DNA of 7,972 nt from Caulobacter sp. (lineage in GTDB: Bacteria; Pseudomonadota; Alphaproteobacteria; Caulobacterales; Caulobacteraceae), in contig JACMOF010000162.1 in assembly GCA_014378155.1 (NCBI GenBank), positions 1-7,972 on the forward strand, read 5' to 3'. Both the position numbers and the translations under genes were made by a program. Shown piece by piece: positions 1 through 6,204 of this stretch (the stretch's first letter is position 1; each line of letters starts with the position of its first letter). The notes under the pieces were generated by a model. The model did not search any database. It saw nothing but the letters and a program-made list of their open reading frames with translations, and was not told where the DNA came from.

Positions 1-517
1 CGCCGGTGATCAGGATGGGGATCGAGCTCTTGGCGGCCCGCTCGCCCATGCGCTTGACCAGGGTCATGGCCGGCGAGGTTCCGATCAGGTCGGCGAAGGT
101 GGTGCGGTTGCCGGCCCGCTTGGTCAGCCGCTCGACCTCGCCCTTCAGCGAGGTCATCGACAGGGCGTTGCGGATCGAGACGGTGATCCGCTCGGGGCTG
201 GCCGGCTTGATGAAGAAGTCGGTGGCGCCGGCCTGCATGGCCTTGACCACCGTGTCGACGCCACCGCTCGCCGTCAGCACGATCACCGGCTGGGCAAAGC
301 CGCGCGCCCGCATTTCCTGCAGGGTCTCGTGGCCCGTCATGCCGGGCATGACCAGGTCCAGCAGCACCACATCCACCGGCGCGCCGCTGGCCAGGTGAGC
401 CATGGCCGCGTCGCCGTTCTCGGCGTGCGAGACCGCGAAGCCGTCGCGCTCGAGCACGGCCTGGATCAGCCGACGTTGAGTCGGATCGTCGTCGACGACG
501 AGAACCGTCTTGGTCAT
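1..517 (-). CDS. tacA: NtrC-type sigma-54-dependent response regulator, TacA-like (3' end outside window)
   Basis: The first 172 residues are present. Residues 1-120 form a receiver domain: acidic pocket D9-D11, phospho-acceptor D54 in the LLDLVMPG stretch, T82 in VLTAS and K104 in FFIKP. A linker follows, and from about residue 139 the segment FADLIGTSPAM and ILITG marks the start of an AAA+ sigma-54 activation domain, cut just before its Walker A motif. Such proteins are phosphorylated by a histidine kinase or phosphotransferase and then remodel sigma-54 RNA polymerase at enhancer-dependent promoters. In Caulobacter, TacA is the member that drives stalk and polarity genes and is phosphorylated at Asp54. 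The Asp54 match and overall similarity suggest TacA, but position 54 is common among receivers, so the class is nearly certain and the symbol only probable. The ATG is supported by the intact receiver N-terminus. No strong Shine-Dalgarno precedes it. The secreted-protein gene lies 159 bp upstream on the same strand. Confidence 0.9.
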   Translation of the reverse strand, partial: MTKTVLVVDDDPTQRRLIQAVLERDGFAVSHAENGDAAMAHLASGAPVDVVLLDLVMPGMTGHETLQEMRARGFAQPVIVLTASGGVDTVVKAMQAGATDFFIKPASPERITVSIRNALSMTSLKGEVERLTKRAGNRTTFADLIGTSPAMTLVKRMGERAAKSSIPILITG

Positions 518-627
518 TTGAAGACACCCACTGAACCGGCCGCGTCCGACATGGGACAGGGCTCTTGTTGGTTCAGAGTGATACAGGACGGGTGTAAAGA
601 CCGGGTTTCGGAGACGTGAGTCAGGGA

Positions 628-655
628 TTAACGGTCGCCCTTAACGCGGGGTAAC
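628..655 (-). promoter_or_regulatory. TTAA half-sites, possible CtrA binding region upstream of the tacA-like gene
   Basis: TTAAC occurs at 628-632 and 641-645, and GTAAC at 651-655, in an otherwise GC-rich spacer. The Caulobacter CtrA box is two TTAA half-sites separated by 7 bp. Here the two exact half-sites are 9 bp apart, and the 641/651 pair is one base short and imperfect, so the match is suggestive only. tacA is known as a CtrA-regulated gene in C. crescentus, which is why the cluster is recorded. It lies 111-138 bp before the response-regulator start codon and just beyond the 3' end of the secreted-protein gene. No convincing -10/-35 pair was found in 518-627. Confidence 0.25.
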
Positions 656-676
656 GAACGGCCGCGTCAGACGATG

Positions 677-1066
677 TCAGCCGGCCTTGCCGGGGTTGAT
701 CCGGCGGATCTCGCCGCCGCTCTGGCTGACCCGCCGCGCGTCGATGCGGGTCTCGCCCTCGGGGCCGACATGGCAGACGCCGGCGAAGTGGGTTTTGCGG
801 GCGGTCTTCTTCTCGGTGGTGATCGCCTCGAACCGCACGTCCATCGCCCCGTCGGCGCGCTTGGCGTCGGTGTCCATATTGGTGACCTCAAGGCCCGTGA
901 GCGGGCCAATATTGAACTTCTCCTTCAACCGCTCGGTGCAGCTGTGGAAGATGAACACGCTGCGCACCGAGGTCGCGAACCAACCCATGGGTTTGTCCGT
1001 CGCCATGGCCGACGGCGCGGTGGCAAGACTCAGCACAATGGCGATAGCGGCGGCGACGCGGAGCAT
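677..1066 (-). CDS. Small secreted protein of unknown function
   Basis: This 129-residue protein is not recognised. Residues 1-22 look like a Sec signal peptide: short basic start (MLR), hydrophobic core AAAIAIVLSLA, and an AMA motif predicting cleavage after A22. The mature protein of about 107 residues has no membrane segment and contains exactly two cysteines, C43 and C98, which could form a disulfide in the periplasm. It is rich in charged residues and ends in a basic tail. The start is supported by a good Shine-Dalgarno, GAGGGA at about 1073-1078 on the minus strand, 6-7 nt before the ATG. The signal peptide, ribosome site and minus-strand setting all favour this frame over overlapping open frames on the plus strand. 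It lies between the tacA-like gene downstream and the 108-bp repeat upstream. A periplasmic or exported role is inferred; no function can be assigned. Confidence 0.8.
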   Translation of the reverse strand: MLRVAAAIAIVLSLATAPSAMATDKPMGWFATSVRSVFIFHSCTERLKEKFNIGPLTGLEVTNMDTDAKRADGAMDVRFEAITTEKKTARKTHFAGVCHVGPEGETRIDARRVSQSGGEIRRINPGKAG

Positions 1067-1143
1067 CGAAGGTCCCTCAACGATAGAACAAGGATATTCG
1101 GGAGCGGGCTCCGGCGCATTTTAATTCGCGGTAATGGTGGGGG

Positions 1144-1251
1144 CTAGAGCATTTCTCGAGCGAAGTCGTTCCGGTTCGCGTGAAGAAAAATGCGTCAAAA
1201 CAGAAGATTAGAGCTCACGGCCTGGCGCAGTCAGGTCGGGAAATGCTCTAG
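1144..1251. mobile_element. 108-bp MITE-like palindromic intergenic element with perfect 12-bp terminal inverted repeats
   Basis: The ends CTAGAGCATTTC (1144-1155) and GAAATGCTCTAG (1240-1251) are exact reverse complements. Inside are nested shorter inverted repeats: GCATTT at 1149-1154 against AAATGC at 1188-1193, and GCGAA at 1160-1164 against TTCGC at 1175-1179. A further TAGAGC lies at 1209-1214. The interior is richer in A+T than its surroundings and has no coding capacity. Elements with TAGAGCATT-type ends are, from memory, dispersed between genes in many alphaproteobacteria. No target-site duplication is clear in the flanks. The right terminal repeat supplies the stop codon of mazF (1248-1250). 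Whether it moves with a transposase supplied in trans or acts as a transcribed hairpin cannot be told from one copy. Confidence 0.7.
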
Positions 1252-1586
1252 AGGCCCAGTAACGCCGAGAGCTTGCCGCGCACGGCTTCCAAGGTGGCAG
1301 GCGCGCAAAAACCGGCAGGCTTGGCGAAGCGCGCGCGCCAATCGACGCAACGCGCCTGATCGACCAGGACCGCGCCCTCGACGGGATCATTGGCCGCCAG
1401 CGCGACCTCCAGCGGCCAGCCGCGAGCCCTGCTGGTAATCGGCGCGACCACGGCTCGCCCCGTCGCGGCGTTATAGCCGCTATCCGAAAGGGTCAGGGCC
1501 GGTCGGCGTCCTGACTGTTCCGTGGCTTGGGTCGGGGCGAAATCGAGCCAGACGATCTCGCCAGGAACGGGCGACCAGTCGCTCAC
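1248..1586 (-). CDS. mazF: MazF/PemK-family toxin (mRNA interferase)
   Basis: This 112-residue protein matches the usual MazF length. MazF toxins are small SH3-like-barrel endoribonucleases that cut mRNA at short single-stranded motifs and are neutralised by MazE. Visible hallmarks are GEIVWLDF at 9-16, TEQSGRRPAL at 22-31, PITSRARGWPLEV at 49-61 and LVDQARCVDWRAR at 74-86. E23, R28 and T51 align, shifted by one, with catalytic-region residues E24, R29 and T52 of E. coli MazF, so the toxin looks active. Translation starts at GTG (1584-1586), sharing GTGA with the mazE stop codon. No good separate Shine-Dalgarno is present, so translation is probably coupled to mazE. The TAG stop lies inside the terminal repeat of the adjacent 108-bp element, but the C-terminus still has normal family length. 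Cleavage specificity cannot be predicted from the sequence. Confidence 0.93.
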   Translation of the reverse strand: MSDWSPVPGEIVWLDFAPTQATEQSGRRPALTLSDSGYNAATGRAVVAPITSRARGWPLEVALAANDPVEGAVLVDQARCVDWRARFAKPAGFCAPATLEAVRGKLSALLGL

Positions 1587-1813
1587 CAGACTTCACTGCC
1601 GCGCGCCGCGTCCTCGAATTCGAGAGGCGGAGGATCACCGTCGATCTGGGCGACCAACGCCTTGATGTCCCACTGGCGCGGGCGCAGCGTCAGGGCGCCG
1701 TCCTGGATCGTCAGGTCGAGGGGGGAACCGTCGCGCAGGCCGATCGCTTCCACCGCGTCCTTCGGCAGGCGGACGGCGAGGCTGTTGCCCCACTTGGCGA
1801 CGGATGCGCGCAT
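1583..1813 (-). CDS. mazE: MazE-family antitoxin (AbrB/SpoVT-type DNA-binding protein)
   Basis: This 76-residue protein begins MRASVAKWGNSLAVRLPKD, the classic MazE swapped-hairpin AbrB fold (about residues 1-45) that binds operator DNA. The acidic C-terminal half (QIDGDPPPLEFEDAARG) ends in SEVW, like the EVW ending of E. coli MazE; this region wraps around and inhibits the toxin. The ATG at 1811-1813 is chosen over the upstream in-frame TTG at 1850-1852 for three reasons: GGAG lies 8 nt upstream, the family N-terminus starts here, and the predicted transcription start (about 1834) lies downstream of that TTG. It overlaps mazF by 4 bp. The 13-bp palindrome overlapping its promoter suggests the usual autorepression by MazE or the MazE-MazF complex. 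The pair is a complete type II toxin-antitoxin operon. Confidence 0.92.
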   Translation of the reverse strand: MRASVAKWGNSLAVRLPKDAVEAIGLRDGSPLDLTIQDGALTLRPRQWDIKALVAQIDGDPPPLEFEDAARGSEVW

Positions 1814-1835
1814 GGCTCGATCTCCGGCTGAAGTG

Positions 1836-1868
1836 TCTACAATGTAGAGCAATGACTTCGAAATTCAA
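1836..1868 (-). promoter_or_regulatory. mazEF promoter overlapped by a 13-bp palindromic operator
   Basis: On the minus strand a -35-like TTGAAT (1863-1868) is followed after 16 bp by TACATT (1841-1846). In Caulobacter housekeeping terms, TCTACATT (1841-1848) fits GCTANAWC well. TCTACAATGTAGA (1836-1848) is a perfect palindrome about a central A and covers the whole -10 region. A repressor bound there would block polymerase. MazE proteins bind palindromic operators at their own promoter, so MazE/MazEF autoregulation is the natural reading. The predicted start near 1834 leaves a leader of about 20 nt containing the mazE ribosome site. Confidence 0.6.
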
Positions 1869-1878
1869 TCCATCGCGA

Positions 1879-1914
1879 TTGCGTCCACCCCCTCACGCGC
1901 CATATCGGTAGACC
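1879..1914 (+). promoter_or_regulatory. Predicted promoter of the M3 oligoendopeptidase gene, possibly giving a leaderless mRNA
   Basis: GCCATATC (1899-1906) matches the Caulobacter -10 consensus GCTANAWC at all but one specified position. TTGCGTC (1879-1885) is a weak -35 match to TTGACGS, at an acceptable spacing of 13 bp. Transcription would begin about 6-7 nt after the -10, at 1912-1914, just before or at the ATG at 1915. No Shine-Dalgarno lies between them, consistent with a leaderless or nearly leaderless transcript. The promoter lies about 30 bp from the divergent mazEF promoter. Confidence 0.5.
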
Positions 1915-3705
1915 ATGAACGCCCCCTTCAAGACCGACGCCCTGCCCGAGTGGACTCTCGCCGACCTCTATGCCGGTCGCGATGATCCGCAGATCGAAAC
2001 CGACCTGGCCGCCGCCAAGGCCGCCAATGACGAACTGACCTCGCTGGAGGGCTTGTTCCTGCAGGCCCGCGGCGAGCCAGAGCGCCTGGGCGTTCTGCTG
2101 GATCGCGGGATCAAGCTGTACGAGCAGGCGACCAACGGCCTGTGGAGCGTGGGGGCCTATGCCAGCCTGGCGGCCTCGGTCGCCCGCGACGACCCGGCCT
2201 GGGCCAAGTTTGAGGGCGACCTGCGGGCTCGCGCCTCGCAGATCGCCGCCGAGAGCCTGTTCTTCTCGCTGGAGCTGAACCAGCTTGAGGACGGTGAGCT
2301 GGAAGCGGCCTTGCAGGCCCATCCCGCCGCCAAGCGGTGGACACCGTGGCTACGCCGCCTGCGCCTGTCGCGGCCCCACGAGCTGTCGCCTGACCTGGAG
2401 CGCTACATCGTCGATCGCAGCCCGGCGGTGTCCAACTGGGTGCGGCTCTATGACGAGACCCTGGCCAAGCTGACCGCCAAGGTGGGCGACGAGACCCTCA
2501 CCCTGCCCGAGGCCCTGAATCGCTTGTCGGACGCCGACAGCCAACGCAGGAAGGCCGCCGCCGACGCCCTGGCTCAGGCGCTGGAAGAGCGTGTCTCGAC
2601 CCAGGCGCTGGTCATGAACACCCTGGCGTTCGAAAAGCAGGTCGAAGATCGCTGGCGGCATTTCGACAGTCCCGCCCAGTCGCGCCACCTGGCCAACGAG
2701 GTCGACGGCGACGCCGTCGACGCCCTGGAAGCCGCCGTGGTCGAGGCTTATCCGCGCTTGTCACACCGCTACTACGCGCTGAAGGCCAAGATCATGGGCC
2801 GCGAGACCCTGGACTATTGGGACCGCAACGCGCCCCTGACCGCCGCCACCCCCCGCGCCTATGGCTGGGATGAGGCGCGCGAGATCGTGCTCGACAGCTA
2901 CCAGGCCCTGGCCCCCAAATTCGCCGACACCGCCCGAACCTTCTTCGCCGAGCCGTGGATCGACGCCCGCCCCCGCGTCGGCAAGCAGTCGGGGGCCTAT
3001 TCGCACCCGGTCACCGCCGACCGTCACCCCTACGTCTTCATGAACTTCATGGGCGAGCGGCGCGACGTGCTGACCCTGGCCCACGAACTGGGCCACGCCG
3101 TGCACCAGACCCTGTGCGCGCCGCTGGGCACCCTGCTGGCCGACACCCCCCTGACCCTGGCCGAGACCGCCTCGATCTTCGGCGAGGGCCTGGTGTTCGA
3201 CCGGCTGCTGGCCGAGGCCACCCCGGCTGACCGCAAGGGGCTGCTGGCGGGCAAGATCGAGGACGGGCTCAACACCGTGGTCCGCCAGATCGCCTTCCAC
3301 CGCTTCGAGCGGCGTTTTCACGAAGCCCGCGAAGCGGGCGAGTTGGCTCCAGACCAGATCGGCCAGCTGTGGGTCGAGGTGATGGCCGAGAGCCTGGGCC
3401 CGGCCGTGACCCTCAATGCGGGCTATGAGCACTACTGGGCCTATGTCAGCCACTTCGTGCACGCGCCGTTCTATGTCTATGCCTATGCGTTCGGCGACCT
3501 GCTGGTGCGCGGCCTGATGGAAAAGCGCCGCGAGAACCCGGCGGCGTTCGCGCCGCTCTACGAGGACCTGCTGGCGGCCGGCGGCACCCGCACCTATGTC
3601 CAGGCGCTGGAGCCGTTCGGGCTGAACCCGCGCGACAAGGCCTTCTGGGCGGCGGGCTGCGCGCAGCTGGAGCGGTTGGTGGACGAGTTCGAGGCCTTGG
3701 TGTGA
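1915..3705 (+). CDS. M3B-family (PepF-like) oligoendopeptidase, zinc metalloprotease
   Basis: This 596-residue protein has the usual length for oligoendopeptidase F. These cytoplasmic thermolysin-like enzymes cut short peptides and contribute to peptide turnover. The N-terminal 200 residues are helical and match the PepF N-terminal domain. The catalytic domain carries HELGH at 390-394, with H390 and H394 as zinc ligands, E391 as general base and E417 in TLAETASIFGE as the third ligand. Upstream, GAYSHPV and HPYVFMNF and, near the C-terminus, HYWAYVSHFVHAPFYVYAYAFG are typical M3B cleft signatures, with the tyrosines and histidines contributing to substrate binding. There is no signal peptide or membrane segment. 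The ATG follows a good -10 element by 8 nt and has no ribosome site, so initiation may be leaderless. The gene stands alone, divergent from mazEF and separated from the ABC1 kinase by a repeat pair. Peptide specificity is not predictable. Confidence 0.95.
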   Translation: MNAPFKTDALPEWTLADLYAGRDDPQIETDLAAAKAANDELTSLEGLFLQARGEPERLGVLLDRGIKLYEQATNGLWSVGAYASLAASVARDDPAWAKFEGDLRARASQIAAESLFFSLELNQLEDGELEAALQAHPAAKRWTPWLRRLRLSRPHELSPDLERYIVDRSPAVSNWVRLYDETLAKLTAKVGDETLTLPEALNRLSDADSQRRKAAADALAQALEERVSTQALVMNTLAFEKQVEDRWRHFDSPAQSRHLANEVDGDAVDALEAAVVEAYPRLSHRYYALKAKIMGRETLDYWDRNAPLTAATPRAYGWDEAREIVLDSYQALAPKFADTARTFFAEPWIDARPRVGKQSGAYSHPVTADRHPYVFMNFMGERRDVLTLAHELGHAVHQTLCAPLGTLLADTPLTLAETASIFGEGLVFDRLLAEATPADRKGLLAGKIEDGLNTVVRQIAFHRFERRFHEAREAGELAPDQIGQLWVEVMAESLGPAVTLNAGYEHYWAYVSHFVHAPFYVYAYAFGDLLVRGLMEKRRENPAAFAPLYEDLLAAGGTRTYVQALEPFGLNPRDKAFWAAGCAQLERLVDEFEALV

Positions 3706-3725
3706 GGCGCGGCCCTGCACTCTTA

Positions 3726-3836
3726 AGTCCTCCCCTTTTGGGGGAGGTGGCGCGAAGCGCCGGAGGGGGGAATAATCCCACGCCGGCCGACTCCCCCCAC
3801 CGTCGGCTTCACCGACACCTCCCCCACAGAGGGACG
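3726..3836. repeat. Convergent pair of G-rich double-hairpin repeats
   Basis: The 140-bp spacer after the peptidase gene is mostly two copies of one repeat in opposite orientation. Copy 1 (plus, 3729-3771) has stem CCTCCCC (3729-3735) with GGGGAGG (3741-3747), then GGCGC-GAA-GCGCC (3749-3761), then a G-run. Copy 2 (minus, about 3792-3835) mirrors this order, with GTCGG-CTTCA-CCGAC at 3802-3816 and CACCTCCCCC. The stems vary in sequence while keeping pairing, which points to selection for structure. The first stem could help terminate the peptidase transcript, though no U-run follows. The same family recurs at 6219-6341. Confidence 0.7.
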
Positions 3837-3845
3837 ACCTAGAGC

Positions 3846-5216
3846 ATGGCCGATAATCCCAGAGACCCCGAACGTGACCGCCTCGCCGGTCGCCTGACCC
3901 GCTTCGCCAAGGTCGGGGCCGGCCTGTCGGGCGCGGCCGTCAGCTACGGCGCCAACAGCCTGTTCGGCGGCGACAGCGCCGACGCCCGCAACGCCAAGGC
4001 CCTGAAGGTGGCCTTGGGCGGTCTCAAGGGTCCGCTGATGAAGGCGGCCCAGATGTTCGCCACGGTGCCCGACCTGCTGCCGCCGGAATTCGCCGCCGAG
4101 CTGGCCGAGCTGCAGACCAACGCCCCCGCCATGGGCTGGCCGTTCGTCCGCCGCCGGATGGCCGCCGAGCTGGGGCCGGAGTGGGAGGGTCGTTTCCACA
4201 GCTTCGAGCACGAGGCCGCCGCCGCCGCGTCCCTGGGCCAGGTGCACCGCGCCGTCGGGCCCGACGGTCGCGCCCTGGCGGTGAAGCTGCAATATCCGGA
4301 CATGCAGAGCGCGGTCGAGAGCGATCTGGGTCAGCTGCGCGGCCTGTTTGGACTGTTCAAGCGCATGGACGGCTCGATCGACCCGACCGAGATGATCGTC
4401 GAGATCGGCGACCGCCTGCGCGAGGAGCTGGACTACGAGCGCGAGGCCAAGCTGATGGCGCTCTATGGCGACTTCTTCTCTGGCCGCGCCGAGATCCTGG
4501 TGCCCCAGCCCGTGCTATCGCTGTCGACCAAGCGACTGCTGAGCATGACCTGGATGCAGGGGCAGGGGTTGCTGGCCTTCAAGGACGCGCCTCAGGAGAC
4601 CCGCGACCGCATCGCCGCCCTGCTGTTCGAGGCCTGGTGGACCCCGATGACCAAGCTGGGGATCATTCATGGCGACCCGCATCTGGGCAACTACACCTTC
4701 GGCGGGCCCGAGGGCGGCGATGGCGCGGCGCATCTGAACCTGCTGGACTTCGGCTGTATCCGCATCTTTCCGCCGCGCTTCGTCGCCGGGGTGGTGCGGC
4801 TCTATCGCGGCCTGCTGAACGACGATCGCGCCGAGCAGAGGGAGGCCTATCGCAGCTGGGGCTTCGCCAATCTCAATGACGACCTGGTCGATGTGCTGAA
4901 CGTCTGGGCGCGGTTCATCTACGGCCCCTTGCTGGACGACCGGGTGCGCACCGTCGCCGACGATGTGCCGCCCGGCGAATATGGCCGCCGCGAGGCCTTC
5001 AAGGTGCGCCAGGCCCTGAAGGAAAAGGGGCCGATCACCATCCCCCGCGAGTTCGTGTTCATGGACCGAGCCGCCATCGGCCTGGGCGCGGCGTTCTTGC
5101 ACCTTGGGGCGCGGCATAATTGGAAGGCGCTGTTCGAGGCCTCGTTGGAGGGCTTCTCGGAAGAGGGCCTGGCCCAGCGCCAGGCGGCGGTGTTGAGCGC
5201 GGCGGGGATCACCTAG
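3846..5216 (+). CDS. ABC1/UbiB (AarF/ADCK)-family atypical protein kinase
   Basis: This 456-residue ABC1-family protein carries the family's atypical kinase signatures: KAAQ at 66-69 (the KxGQ position), LQTNAPAM at 89-96, an alanine-rich nucleotide loop EAAAAASLGQVH at 123-134, the AVK lysine K147, the helix motif EELDYE at 193-198, catalytic loop HGDPHLGN at 275-282 and metal-binding DFG at 301-303. Family members such as UbiB/COQ8 act as ATPases supporting ubiquinone synthesis. This one lacks an obvious C-terminal transmembrane pair and has no ubiquinone genes beside it, so a UbiB role is not assured. The second residue of KxGQ is kept as A and the glycine is replaced by alanine, while K and Q remain. 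The ATG is preceded by GAGGGA about 11 nt upstream, slightly far for a ribosome site. The stop precedes the long inverted repeat and the pirin gene. Confidence 0.92.
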   Translation: MADNPRDPERDRLAGRLTRFAKVGAGLSGAAVSYGANSLFGGDSADARNAKALKVALGGLKGPLMKAAQMFATVPDLLPPEFAAELAELQTNAPAMGWPFVRRRMAAELGPEWEGRFHSFEHEAAAAASLGQVHRAVGPDGRALAVKLQYPDMQSAVESDLGQLRGLFGLFKRMDGSIDPTEMIVEIGDRLREELDYEREAKLMALYGDFFSGRAEILVPQPVLSLSTKRLLSMTWMQGQGLLAFKDAPQETRDRIAALLFEAWWTPMTKLGIIHGDPHLGNYTFGGPEGGDGAAHLNLLDFGCIRIFPPRFVAGVVRLYRGLLNDDRAEQREAYRSWGFANLNDDLVDVLNVWARFIYGPLLDDRVRTVADDVPPGEYGRREAFKVRQALKEKGPITIPREFVFMDRAAIGLGAAFLHLGARHNWKALFEASLEGFSEEGLAQRQAAVLSAAGIT

Positions 5217-5327
5217 TCCGCTCATCCCGGCGAATGCCGGGACCCAGGTCGTAAGGCCGAGCGGCGCCAAGAATTTCTAGATGCCCAGGCTGAAATCTGG
5301 GTCCCGGCATGCGCCGGGATGAGCGGA
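5217..5327. repeat. Long inverted repeat: 31-bp arms, one mismatch, 49-bp spacer
   Basis: The arms 5217-5247 and 5297-5327 are reverse complements with a single mismatch. Each arm holds its own small hairpin: CCCGGC-GAAT-GCCGGG (5226-5241) and CCCGGC-ATGC-GCCGGG (5303-5318). The motif CATCCCGGCGAA...CCGGGACCCAG resembles a dispersed alphaproteobacterial intergenic palindrome (recalled, not searched). It fills almost all of the 119-bp gap between the ABC1 kinase stop and the pirin start. The transcript could form either one long stem or two short hairpins, so it could act as a terminator, RNA stabiliser or cruciform. It lacks a clear U-run on either side. Confidence 0.8.
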
Positions 5328-5335
5328 TTGAAACG

Positions 5336-6190
5336 ATGCAAGCCAGAACCCTCAAACGCCTCCATCCCGCCCAGCGCGACGACATCGGTGACCTCGTCAC
5401 CCACCGGCCCTTGCCCGGTCCCGCGATCGGGCACTTGGACCCGTTCCTGTTCCTCAACCATCACGGCCCGCAGACCTATCCGCCGAACAACCGCGGCCTG
5501 CCGTTCGGGCCGCACCCGCATCGCGGCTTCGAGACCGTGACCTTCATCCTGGAAGGCGAGCTGTCGCACCTGGACAGCGGCGGCCATGAGAGCGTCATCG
5601 GCGCGGGCGGCGTGCAGTGGATGACGGCCGGCAGCGGCCTCGTCCACGCCGAGCTGTCGCCGGCCAGCTTCAAGGCCAAGGGCGGGCCGCTGGAGATCCT
5701 GCAGCTATGGGTCAACCTGCCTAGCCGCTTGAAGATGACCGCGCCGAACTATCTGGGCCTGCAAGGCGCCGACATCCCCAAGGTCGAGATCGATGGCGCG
5801 ATCATCGAGGTGCTGTCCGGCGCCTTCGCTGGCGTCGAAGGCCCGTTCCCGTCCCTGATCGGCATCGAGATGGGCGTCGTGCGGCTGTCGGCTGGTGGTT
5901 CGTTGAGCGTGCCGGTCGCCAAGGGGCGGAGCGTGTTTCTGTACGTGGTCTCGGGCGAGATCGTGGCCGGCGGGCAGACGGCGAAGGCCTGGAACCTTGT
6001 CGAGCTCAATGATGACGGCGACGCGGTGGCCTTCGCGGCGCCCGGCGGCGCGGTGGTCGTGCTGGGCCATGCCGCGCCGCTCGGCGAGCCGGTCTTCGCC
6101 CAAGGGCCGTTCGTGATGAACACCCGCCAGGAAATCGTCCAGGCGATCGCCGACTACAATGCCGGCAAGTTCGGGACCGTGCCGGGGTAA
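5336..6190 (+). CDS. Pirin-family cupin protein
   Basis: This 284-residue protein has normal pirin length, with two cupin (beta-barrel) domains. Residues 60-66 (HPHRGFE) and 97-106 (TAGSGLVHAE) are the pirin signature. H60, H62, H104 and E106 match the metal ligands H56, H58, H101 and E103 of human pirin, so an Fe(II)-binding N-terminal cupin is expected. Bacterial pirins include quercetin 2,3-dioxygenases and regulatory proteins; which applies here is not decidable. The C-terminal cupin (about 170-260) lacks these ligands, as usual. The ATG at 5336 is preferred to the in-frame ATG at 5309, which lies in the loop of a repeat hairpin and would add nine non-conserved residues. Only a weak GGA (5325-5327), at the repeat edge, precedes the start. 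It may be read through from the kinase gene, as no separate promoter is obvious. Confidence 0.92.
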   Translation: MQARTLKRLHPAQRDDIGDLVTHRPLPGPAIGHLDPFLFLNHHGPQTYPPNNRGLPFGPHPHRGFETVTFILEGELSHLDSGGHESVIGAGGVQWMTAGSGLVHAELSPASFKAKGGPLEILQLWVNLPSRLKMTAPNYLGLQGADIPKVEIDGAIIEVLSGAFAGVEGPFPSLIGIEMGVVRLSAGGSLSVPVAKGRSVFLYVVSGEIVAGGQTAKAWNLVELNDDGDAVAFAAPGGAVVVLGHAAPLGEPVFAQGPFVMNTRQEIVQAIADYNAGKFGTVPG

Positions 6191-6204
6191 CGCCGCGACG
6201 CCGC

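Noticed and set aside
674..1147. Plus-strand open frames of 145-157 codons opposite the secreted-protein gene
   Set aside because: The minus-strand frame has a signal peptide and a good Shine-Dalgarno; the plus frames have neither and run into the 108-bp repeat.
1814..1852. Upstream TTG start for mazE
   Set aside because: It precedes the predicted transcription start and overlaps the operator palindrome; the ATG at 1813 has GGAG at 8 nt and the normal MazE N-terminus.
2761..3720. Open frame of 319 codons on the minus strand, antisense to the oligoendopeptidase
   Set aside because: Typical high-GC shadow frame; the plus-strand protein there has an intact zinc site and family signatures, while the antisense product has low-complexity Q/G/R-rich composition and no recognisable motif.
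3839..3847. CTAGAGCAT at the ABC1 kinase start, identical to the first 9 bp of the 108-bp element's terminal repeat
   Set aside because: No matching opposite end or interior nearby; a 9-bp identity alone is weak, so a remnant is possible but not supported.
4515..5270. Minus-strand 251-codon open frame crossing the kinase 3' end and the inverted repeat
   Set aside because: Shadow frame that reads through a non-coding repeat arm; no motif or ribosome site.
5309..5335. Upstream in-frame start for pirin at 5309
   Set aside because: The ATG lies in the loop of a repeat hairpin, and the nine added residues come from the repeat rather than from pirin.
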